From NCBI GenBank assembly GCA_938005655.1, contig CALLNA010000126.1, forward strand, positions 1-9,163: DNA of 9,163 nucleotides, given 5' to 3'. The first letter of the stretch is position 1, and every line of letters starts with the position of its first letter. Source of the DNA: an uncultured Novosphingobium sp. (lineage in GTDB: Bacteria > Pseudomonadota > Alphaproteobacteria > Sphingomonadales > Sphingomonadaceae). Positions 1 through 7,538 of the stretch are shown here, piece by piece. The notes below the pieces were generated by a model. That model searched no databases and had not been told where the DNA came from. It worked only from the letters and a program-made list of their open reading frames with translations. The position numbers and the translations under genes are program-made.

Positions 1-54
1 GACGCCCGGCCCGCGCCGCCCGCCGGCATCCGTCAGGCCTACGGCTTCGACCGC

Positions 55-1704
<1,650 letters not shown>

Positions 1705-1727
1705 GCGGGACTTCAAGCCCTGAAACC

Positions 1728-1746
1728 CCTCCCCCACAGGGGGGGG
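1728..1746. terminator. Short C/G hairpin between convergent genes, possible weak terminator
   Basis: Between the convergent chemoreceptor (stop at 1704) and oxygenase (stop at 1764), CCTCCCCC at 1728-1735 pairs with eight Gs at 1739-1746 around a three-base ACA loop, including one G-T wobble. No good T-tract follows on the plus strand (CAATCACC). On the minus strand only a TTT follows, a few bases past the stem. It could be a weak bidirectional terminator or simply a homopolymer-rich spacer. Confidence 0.35.
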
Positions 1747-1763
1747 CAATCACCGCGCCCGGC

Positions 1764-3173
1764 TCAGAAGTCGTATTCGAAGATCTTCCCGTCGAAGTTG
1801 CCGCCCAGGGTGTTGGTCGCCTTGGCCAGCTTGTCCTGCGGGACGCCGGCGAGGTGGCCGTCGATGATCCGCTGGTAGTTGCTGATCATCCCCTCGATGT
1901 CCTTCGACAGGCGCATGAACTCGAACCCGTCGGCGTGGAGGCCGTGCTGCTGGATCGGGATGTTGCCGTAGTCCTGCCGCGGGATCGGCGGGAACTGCTC
2001 GCTGTCGTAGGGCAGCATGATCGGCTCCTGCGGCGGCTCGGGCTCCTGGCCTTCGGGGAACAGGGTCAGCGACCACAGCTCGAACAGGCACTTCTCCGGG
2101 CCGAGCGGCCGGATCCGGTAGGACGAGAAGCTGGAGAAGAACGGCAGCAGGAAATAGTGCGGGAAGATGAACTCGACCGCGTTGACCGGGTCCGACTGGG
2201 CCACGGCGCAGAGGTCGGGCACCGGCTCGCCGCGCGCCTTGAGCTGCTTGGCCACCTGGTCCATAACGATGCCGAACCACATCGGCACGGCCTGGGCCGG
2301 GTCCTCGGGCAGGTCGACGTCGAGCAGCTCCTTGGCGATCGCCACTTCCTTGGCGTGGAGCATCCCCGCCATGCCCTCGCTCAGCAGCTCCATGTGCTTG
2401 AACTGAGCCTGGATGTTCTCCTTGACCGAGAGGTTCGGGTTGATCGGATCGCCGATCCCACCGGTGTCGAGGCCGTACATCGTGTTGTACAGCATCGGCG
2501 TCGCCTGCTGGAGCTGCGGGTGGGTCTTCATCACGTGGTAGCCTTCCATGAAGGCCTCCATCGCGACCTTCCAGTTGGCCGGAAGCTCGGTGGCGTACCA
2601 CCATTCGGCGCGGACCTTGCCGAGGGCATGAGCCTCCAGCCGGTCGATCACCGGGCCGATCGTCTCGCGGAACGAGGGCGCGTCGTCGTCATGGTTGATG
2701 AAGACGCAGCCGATCGCCACCTCGGCGCGGCATTCCTTGAGCCGCAGGTCCTGCGGATCGAGCTGCTCCTCGCTGAACATGTGGCGGCCGTAGACGAAGG
2801 TGTTCTCCCCTTCGGTGTTCCAGCGCCAGCCGTGGAACGGGCAGATGAAGCCGGTCTTGGCGCAGTTGCCGCGCTCGTTGCCCTTGCCCCCGGCGATCGG
2901 CACGCCGCGGTGGCGGCAGGCATTGTGGAACGCCTTGATGCCGTTCTTGGTATTGACCACGATCACCGACTTGCCGACGTTGGTGTACTCCACCCAGTCG
3001 CCGACGTTGGGAATCTGCTCCAGCCGGCAGGCCATCTGCCAGACGTGGGGCCACAGCTTCTCGACCTCGAGCTGGTAGAACTCCTCGTCGTAGTAGCGCG
3101 GCGCCGGGATGCGCTCGGGATTGGTCACCGCGAAGGGCACGCGGTTCAAGATTGCGGGATCGGCCTCGCCCAT
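1764..3173 (-). CDS. Rieske non-heme iron oxygenase, catalytic (alpha) subunit
   Basis: Predicted 469-residue cytoplasmic oxygenase that would insert oxygen into an aromatic or other hydrophobic substrate, using electrons from a reductase not encoded here. The Rieske [2Fe-2S] ligands are Cys86, His88, Cys111 and His114 (CRH ... CPFHGW). The C-terminal catalytic domain shows NWKVAMEAFMEGYHVMKTH at about 200-218, giving iron ligands His213 and His218. Asp401 lies eight residues before Gln409 (Q-H-G-L), as the third ligand does in this family. Glu210 sits where naphthalene dioxygenase has its bridging Asp. The CxH-to-CxxH spacing is 22 residues, longer than the usual 15-17. The start at 3173 is chosen because AGAGGTG lies just upstream; in-frame ATGs further up (to 3245) would fall in the presumed 5' leader. 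The gene is divergent from the TonB receptor. The substrate cannot be read from the sequence. Confidence 0.93.
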   Translation of the reverse strand: MGEADPAILNRVPFAVTNPERIPAPRYYDEEFYQLEVEKLWPHVWQMACRLEQIPNVGDWVEYTNVGKSVIVVNTKNGIKAFHNACRHRGVPIAGGKGNERGNCAKTGFICPFHGWRWNTEGENTFVYGRHMFSEEQLDPQDLRLKECRAEVAIGCVFINHDDDAPSFRETIGPVIDRLEAHALGKVRAEWWYATELPANWKVAMEAFMEGYHVMKTHPQLQQATPMLYNTMYGLDTGGIGDPINPNLSVKENIQAQFKHMELLSEGMAGMLHAKEVAIAKELLDVDLPEDPAQAVPMWFGIVMDQVAKQLKARGEPVPDLCAVAQSDPVNAVEFIFPHYFLLPFFSSFSSYRIRPLGPEKCLFELWSLTLFPEGQEPEPPQEPIMLPYDSEQFPPIPRQDYGNIPIQQHGLHADGFEFMRLSKDIEGMISNYQRIIDGHLAGVPQDKLAKATNTLGGNFDGKIFEYDF

Positions 3174-3216
3174 TTTGGAGCACCTCTGTCTGTGTGATGT
3201 GTGTGGGTTTGCTCGC

Positions 3217-3245
3217 ATTGTGACCCAGCCCCCGGCCCGGCGCAA
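3217..3245 (-). promoter_or_regulatory. Candidate sigma-70 promoter for the Rieske oxygenase
   Basis: Read on the minus strand, TTGCGC (3245-3240) is followed after exactly 17 bases by CACAAT (3222-3217). These match the TTGACA and TATAAT consensus at 3 of 6 and 4 of 6 positions. A start near 3210 would give a leader of about 36 bases before the ATG at 3173, with AGAGGTG as ribosome-binding site. The spacing is ideal but the -35 match is weak. Confidence 0.35.
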
Positions 3246-3301
3246 CGGGATAGTGCGCCCCTGCTTATCGCCCCTGCGGTTTGGACCTGATGCCCGAAAG
3301 C

Positions 3302-3358
3302 CACACCCGGGCGACCACAGCGCCAGATTAACAAATGTTCATGGAACCGCCGGGTGTG
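3302..3358. repeat. Widely spaced 9-bp perfect inverted repeat (CACACCCGG / CCGGGTGTG)
   Basis: CACACCCGG at 3302-3310 and its exact reverse complement CCGGGTGTG at 3350-3358 are separated by 39 bases, with arm centres 48 bases apart. They sit between the oxygenase promoter candidate and the AT-rich patch before the receptor gene. The position suits paired operator half-sites for a regulator of both genes, but the arms could also form a long-loop cruciform or be chance in GC-rich DNA. Confidence 0.4.
3327..3342. promoter_or_regulatory. AT-rich dyad, possible operator
   Basis: ATTAACAAATGTTCAT is an imperfect palindrome: six of eight base pairs match, failing at the third position and at the centre, with AACA/TGTT as inner core. 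It is a rare AT-rich island in GC-rich DNA and lies inside the larger inverted repeat, 4-5 bases off its centre. It could bind a dimeric regulator or contain part of a promoter. No regulator family can be named from it. Confidence 0.35.
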
Positions 3359-3398
3359 ATCCTCATTAGCTCATATAGGCATAGGCGCGGGATGCGCA

Positions 3399-3514
3399 GC
3401 GACGTGCCGTAAGCGCGCGAGACGGGAGGAAGCAGCCGCAACGAGACGCTTGTTCCAGGCCGCAGGCGACGTGCCGCGCCAGACCATAACGAAAACGGAG
3501 GAGAGAGAGCAGCC
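3399..3514 (+). repeat. Diverged partial duplication in the receptor leader
   Basis: Three blocks occur twice in the same order. Copy 1: GCGACGTGCCG (3399-3409), GGAGGA (3425-3430), AGCAGCC (3431-3437). Copy 2: GCGACGTGCCG (3466-3476), GGAGGA (3497-3502), AGCAGCC (3508-3514). The 11-bp block is identical in both; the spacing between blocks differs. Copy 2 ends directly at the receptor ATG and supplies its ribosome-binding site, whereas copy 1 is followed by GCAACG with no start codon. An old tandem duplication of about 70 bp is one explanation. Confidence 0.45.
3497..3503 (+). promoter_or_regulatory. Ribosome-binding site of the TonB receptor
   Basis: GGAGGAG lies 11 bases before the ATG at 3515, followed by a purine run (AGAGAG). 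It fixes the start, which is also supported by the signal peptide that begins there. Confidence 0.75.
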
Positions 3515-5998
3515 ATGAGGAAGGTCATCGAACGCACCCTGCTGTGCGGAACCGCGATCACCCTGACCCTTTGCGCCATTCCGGCGTTCGCCCAGGACGC
3601 GGCGCCCGAGAGCACGTCCGGCGACATCGTCGTCACCGCGCGGCGCGTCGAGGAGCGCCTGCAAGACGTCCCGATCTCGATCACCGTCTTCAACCAGGAG
3701 CAGTTGGCCAGCCGGAACGTCAACAACGCCTCGGACCTCGCGACCTATACTCCGTCGCTGTCGGCGAACGCCAATTTCGGGTCCGAGAACACGACCTTCG
3801 CGATCCGCGGCTTCACGCAGGAGATCGGCACGGCCCCGTCGGTCGGCGTCTATTTCGCCGACGTGATTACTCCGCGGGGCGCGTCCAACGGCCTGCCGAC
3901 CGGCGACGGCTTGGCCCCGGGCATGTTGTTCGACCTGCAGAACGTCCAGATCCTGAAAGGCCCGCAAGGCACCTTGTTCGGCCGCAACACCACCGGCGGT
4001 GCGGTGTTGGTCGTTCCCCAGAAGCCGACCGACCGCCTCGAAGGCTATGTCGAGGGCTCCTACGGCAACTATGACATGCAGCGCATCCAGGCCGTTGCCA
4101 ACATTCCGCTGTCGGACACCTTCCGCGTCCGCCTGGGCATCGATCGGATGAAGCGCGACGGCTATCTCCACAACACAAGCGGCATCGGCCCGAGCGACTT
4201 CGCCGATGTCAACTATTGGGCGGGACGCCTCAGCATCGTCGGGGAGCTTACCCCGAACCTCGAGAACTATACGATCTTCTCGTATAACCACTCGGACACG
4301 CATGGGCCGGTCCAGAAGCTGGTGGGCTTCGGCGCGAACGGCCTCGGTCCGCTCTTCGCCGGCCTTACCGTGCCGGCTGGAACCGATTTCTATGATGTCC
4401 AGCAGAACCTGCCCAACGCACGTTCGCTGCTCGATCAGTGGCAGGTCATCAACACTACGACTTGGAAGGCCAGCGACACGCTGACGATCAAGAACATCGC
4501 CAGCTATGGTGAACTCAAGCAGACGATCAACGCGCCGCTGTTCGGCACCGACTTCCTTCTGAACGCCGGGCCATTGGGCGCATACCGCTTCAACTTCACC
4601 TCGATCCAATCGCCGCCCGGGATACCGTCAGCACACGAATCGACCTTTACCGAGGAATTGCAGTTCCAGGGCAACTCCAGCGACAATCGCTTCACCTGGC
4701 AGGCCGGCGCCTATTTCGAGCTAGCCAACCCGCTTGGGCTCGCAGGCAGCCAGTCGCCGACCTTCGCCTCTTGCACGAACCCGGCGACGTTCCAGTGCAA
4801 TGACCCCATCCCGATGCTCAACGTGCTGCTCAACTTGCCGCCCGATCAGCAGTTTCCGGCCCAGCTCGGCTCGATCAATTATACGGTCGGCCGCACCCAA
4901 TACCGTGACGTCGCGCTATACGCCCAGGGCACCTACAAGCTGTCGGATCACTTCAAGGTCACGGCCGGCTTCCGCTATACCTGGGATCACGAGCATCTGG
5001 TCAGCGACCGCGTGACCTACCTGCTCGCCAGCCCGCTCGCCCCGCCGTACAACGGACCCGTGGCATCCTTCTGCACCAATCCGAACTCGACCGCGAACGG
5101 CTGCGTCACCGACACCACGCTCAACACCAGCGCGCCAACCTGGATGATCGACGTCGAATATACGCCCAACGACAATGTGATGGCCTATGCGAAATACTCG
5201 CGCGGCTATCGTGCCGGCACGATCCAGCCGAACGTCCAGGCACCTTTCGACATCGTGCGGCCGGAGAAGGTCGACACCTACGAGCTAGGCGTGAAGACGT
5301 CGTTTAGTGGATCGGTCCGCGGAACCCTGAATGCCGCCGCGTTCTACAACGATTTCACCGATCAGCAGATTCAGGTTGGCTTCGATGCCCGGCCGGGCGC
5401 CGCAGTCGCCCCGACCGCTGCCCCGTTCAACGTCCCCAAGTCGGAAATCTGGGGCTTCGAGATCGACGGAACGATAACGCCGGTAACTGGCCTCGATCTT
5501 TCGGCGAGCTACACCTACCTGCGCACCAAGATCAAGGAAGTCACCGACCTGTCGGGCGTGGTCGACCCGAGCTACTTCATCGAACCGTTCTTCCAGGTCG
5601 GCGACCCGAACCCGCTCTCTCCGCGCCATCGCCTGACGCTCGGCGCGACCTATACGCTCCCGCTGAACGAGAGTATGGGGCGAATTTCGCTCGGCGTCAC
5701 CTATACCTACCGCAGCAGCATGCTGAGCAACTACAACGATCGGTCGAACACGGTTTCGCCGAACCTTGCCGCCTACAGCATCCTGCCGTCCCTCAGCTTG
5801 TGGAACCTCAGCTTCAACTGGCGCAACGTGGCAGGAACGCCGATCGACCTGTCGGCCTTCGTCACGAACCTGACCAACGAGAAGTACTACGCGTACACGC
5901 CGGGCCTCGGCTCGATCAACGGCGTCGGCTTCGAGACCGCGGTGGTCGGGGAGCCGCGGATGTTCGGTGCGCGGCTGCGCTACTCGTTCGGCCGCTGA
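3515..5998 (+). CDS. TonB-dependent outer-membrane receptor
   Basis: An 827-residue outer-membrane transporter that would import a ligand using energy passed from TonB-ExbB-ExbD. A signal peptide (Arg2-Lys3, hydrophobic core, AFA|QD) is cut after Ala26. The TonB box DIVVTARR is at 37-44. The plug domain runs to about residue 170 and includes VQILKGPQGTLFGRNTTGGA from Val144. The rest is the 22-strand barrel, with aromatic-rich strands and long loops; two loops carry close cysteine pairs (Cys420/Cys428 and Cys520/Cys530) that may form disulfides. The C terminus ends RYSFGR, two residues past the usual terminal Phe. By eye, base composition is less GC-rich than in the neighbouring genes. The divergent Rieske oxygenase suggests a hydrophobic or aromatic ligand rather than a siderophore, but this is inference; vitamin or iron-chelate uptake is not excluded. 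Confidence 0.95.
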   Translation: MRKVIERTLLCGTAITLTLCAIPAFAQDAAPESTSGDIVVTARRVEERLQDVPISITVFNQEQLASRNVNNASDLATYTPSLSANANFGSENTTFAIRGFTQEIGTAPSVGVYFADVITPRGASNGLPTGDGLAPGMLFDLQNVQILKGPQGTLFGRNTTGGAVLVVPQKPTDRLEGYVEGSYGNYDMQRIQAVANIPLSDTFRVRLGIDRMKRDGYLHNTSGIGPSDFADVNYWAGRLSIVGELTPNLENYTIFSYNHSDTHGPVQKLVGFGANGLGPLFAGLTVPAGTDFYDVQQNLPNARSLLDQWQVINTTTWKASDTLTIKNIASYGELKQTINAPLFGTDFLLNAGPLGAYRFNFTSIQSPPGIPSAHESTFTEELQFQGNSSDNRFTWQAGAYFELANPLGLAGSQSPTFASCTNPATFQCNDPIPMLNVLLNLPPDQQFPAQLGSINYTVGRTQYRDVALYAQGTYKLSDHFKVTAGFRYTWDHEHLVSDRVTYLLASPLAPPYNGPVASFCTNPNSTANGCVTDTTLNTSAPTWMIDVEYTPNDNVMAYAKYSRGYRAGTIQPNVQAPFDIVRPEKVDTYELGVKTSFSGSVRGTLNAAAFYNDFTDQQIQVGFDARPGAAVAPTAAPFNVPKSEIWGFEIDGTITPVTGLDLSASYTYLRTKIKEVTDLSGVVDPSYFIEPFFQVGDPNPLSPRHRLTLGATYTLPLNESMGRISLGVTYTYRSSMLSNYNDRSNTVSPNLAAYSILPSLSLWNLSFNWRNVAGTPIDLSAFVTNLTNEKYYAYTPGLGSINGVGFETAVVGEPRMFGARLRYSFGR

Positions 5999-6011
5999 GC
6001 CAGCGCACTCA

Positions 6012-6049
6012 AGGAAAGGGGCCGGCGCCGCACGCCGGCCCCTTTTCCT
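6012..6049. terminator. Bidirectional intrinsic terminator
   Basis: AGGAAAGGGGCCGGCG (6012-6027) pairs with CGCCGGCCCCTTTTCCT (6033-6049) around a five-base loop, with a single bulged base in the right arm. The GC core is flanked by an A-rich side and a T-rich side, so it can act on both strands. It starts 14 bases after the receptor stop and contains part of the flippase stop codon (6048-6050) on the opposite strand. Confidence 0.85.
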
Positions 6050-7538
6050 ATTCGGGCAGGACCGGCGCGACGTTCTTGCGGAACAGGACGCGATCCTCGG
6101 GGCCGAAGCCCCAGCGCCAGATCACCCAGCAATAGACCGCGAGGATGGCGGGGATGCCGAAGATCAGCTCGGCCCATTCGGGCAGCAGCCAGGTCGCTGT
6201 CACGCCGACCGCGGCGGCGGCCAGGGCGGCCCAGACCAGCGGCCAGCGCCAGTTGTTGATGCCGTGCTCGAGGATGCGTGCGAGCAGGCGCGCCTTGAGG
6301 CTGGAGGAGATCGCCAGCGACAGCATCAGCGCGCCCGCCGCCGCCGCAGCGGCATAGGCCTGGCCATAGCCCAGGTAGCGCGCCAGCAGGATGCCGCCGA
6401 TGGTCAGGCCGCCCTGCAAGGCGATCGTGCAGACCGACAGCACGAGGTTCTTGTAGCGGGCGAGATAGACCAGCGCCGCCTCGCTCACCACGGCCTTGGA
6501 AGCGACGACCTCGGCCAGGAGGAGGAAGGCGAGCGCCGCCGTGCCGCTGACGAAGCCGGGGCCGCCGAGGCCCATCAGCCCCTCGCCGGGGATGCCGAGC
6601 GCGAGGGCGATCCCGGCCTGGGCGGCGGTGATCCAGAAGCCCACCTGGCAGACCTGCCGGGCGATCGCCGCATAGTTCCGCTCGCGTACGTTGCGGGTGA
6701 TGACCGGGCCCAGCACCGGCTCGAAGCTGGTCTTGAGCTTCTGCGGCAGCGAGGCGAACTGCTGGGCGAAGTAATAGACGCCCAGCGCCCCCTCGCCGAT
6801 GAAGAAGCGCAGGAGGAAGACGTCGAGCTTGCGCGTGCCCCATTCGACGAGGTCGGCGACCGCCAGCGGCATGTTGGCGCGGGTCAGGTGCCACATGTGG
6901 ACCGGGTGCGGCCGCCACTGCTCGGGCAGGCCGTAGGACCGGATCAGCGGGATCATCGCCACGATCCAGGCGACGACCATCGAGATCACGTAGGCCAGCG
7001 GCAGGCCGCCTTCGGGATTGTAGAAATAGAGCACGCCCGCCGCGATCGACAGCGCCCAGGGCTCGGCCACGGCGCGGGCGCGGACCGAGGTCGCGACGTC
7101 GAAGCGATAGGCGAGCGCGGCCAGCGCGAGGTCGGTCAGGCCCGAGGGCAGGATGCCCAGCACCAGCAGGTGCTCGGCCACGCCGAAGTCGCTGTTCGGA
7201 TACATCGAGACCGGGAACAGGTAGATCAGCACCGTCGCCACGGTGGCGACCAGCACGTTGAGCAGCATGGCGTCGGCCACGGCGTTGGCGGGGTGCTGCT
7301 CGGACTCGGTCAGGCGCCGGGCCAGGCCGCGCTTCTGCCCGAGAGTGCAGAGCAGGGCCGCGAACTCGACCATGACCAGGGCCGAGGCGAAGCGCCCCAT
7401 GGCCTCCGCCCCGTAGAGCCGGCTGGCGATGATCAGGAAGGGGATGCGCGCGACCAGGCGGATGATGAAGCCCGCGATGTTCGTCCGCCCGCCCTTGGCA
7501 AGCGCCGCTATGTCGGCTTTTGATGCTTCCTCGCTCAA
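6048..7538 (-). CDS. MOP-superfamily polysaccharide/lipid-linked oligosaccharide flippase (Wzx-like)
   Basis: Predicted 496-residue inner-membrane protein with about 14 hydrophobic helices. The N-terminal stretch (LAKGGRTNIAGF, then a helix leading to IASRLYGAEAMGRFA) resembles the first helices of O-antigen/exopolysaccharide flippases. Members move undecaprenyl-linked sugars, or other lipid-linked precursors, across the membrane. A charged segment inside the membrane domain (WGTRKLDVFLL) is also typical. The start chosen is TTG at 7538, which overlaps the gpsA stop (TTGA); no in-frame ATG gives a complete first helix, and the next Met falls after it. Upstream bases in this frame run into gpsA coding sequence and are not part of this protein. 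No glycosyltransferase or polymerase is adjacent, so the cargo is unknown; the family is much surer than the substrate. Confidence 0.85.
   Translation of the reverse strand: MSEEASKADIAALAKGGRTNIAGFIIRLVARIPFLIIASRLYGAEAMGRFASALVMVEFAALLCTLGQKRGLARRLTESEQHPANAVADAMLLNVLVATVATVLIYLFPVSMYPNSDFGVAEHLLVLGILPSGLTDLALAALAYRFDVATSVRARAVAEPWALSIAAGVLYFYNPEGGLPLAYVISMVVAWIVAMIPLIRSYGLPEQWRPHPVHMWHLTRANMPLAVADLVEWGTRKLDVFLLRFFIGEGALGVYYFAQQFASLPQKLKTSFEPVLGPVITRNVRERNYAAIARQVCQVGFWITAAQAGIALALGIPGEGLMGLGGPGFVSGTAALAFLLLAEVVASKAVVSEAALVYLARYKNLVLSVCTIALQGGLTIGGILLARYLGYGQAYAAAAAAGALMLSLAISSSLKARLLARILEHGINNWRWPLVWAALAAAAVGVTATWLLPEWAELIFGIPAILAVYCWVIWRWGFGPEDRVLFRKNVAPVLPE

Larger units (their letters stand above)
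3174..3514. promoter_or_regulatory. Divergent intergenic control region between oxygenase and TonB receptor
   Basis: These 341 bases hold no convincing gene. From left to right: the oxygenase leader (CACACA-rich on the minus strand), a candidate minus-strand promoter (3217-3245), a GC-rich stretch, a 9-bp inverted repeat (3302-3310 with 3350-3358) enclosing an AT-rich dyad (3327-3342), an AT-rich patch (3359-3385) that is the likeliest site for the receptor's -10 region, and a long receptor leader with repeated blocks (3399-3514). I could not fit a well-spaced -35/-10 pair for the receptor. Expression of both genes is probably set from here, perhaps by a regulator encoded elsewhere; no regulator gene lies in the window. 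Confidence 0.7.

Noticed and set aside
1854..3197. Long plus-strand open frame (447 codons) opposite the oxygenase
   Set aside because: It is antisense to a gene with complete Rieske and iron-ligand motifs; its product is rich in Arg, Val, Leu, Asp and His without domains, typical of an open frame caused by high GC.
3191..3210. TGTGTGATGTGTGTGGG repeat-like stretch
   Set aside because: A short dinucleotide-like run in the oxygenase leader; it shares GTGTGAT with 3354-3360, but seven bases is too little to call a repeat family.
3174..3245. Upstream ATGs (including 3245) as alternative starts for the oxygenase
   Set aside because: The extra 24 residues look like non-coding leader, would overlap the promoter candidate, and the ATG at 3173 has a good AGAGGTG ribosome-binding site.
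3392..3412. Six-codon upstream ORF (ATG ... TAA) in the receptor leader, a possible leader peptide
   Set aside because: It has only a weak GGCGCGGG upstream, no run of regulatory codons and no clear attenuator hairpin after it; such mini-frames are common by chance.
3371..4609. Minus-strand open frame (412 codons) opposite the start of the TonB receptor
   Set aside because: It lies over the signal peptide, TonB box and plug of a clear receptor, has low-complexity Arg/Asp/Val-rich composition and no recognisable domain.
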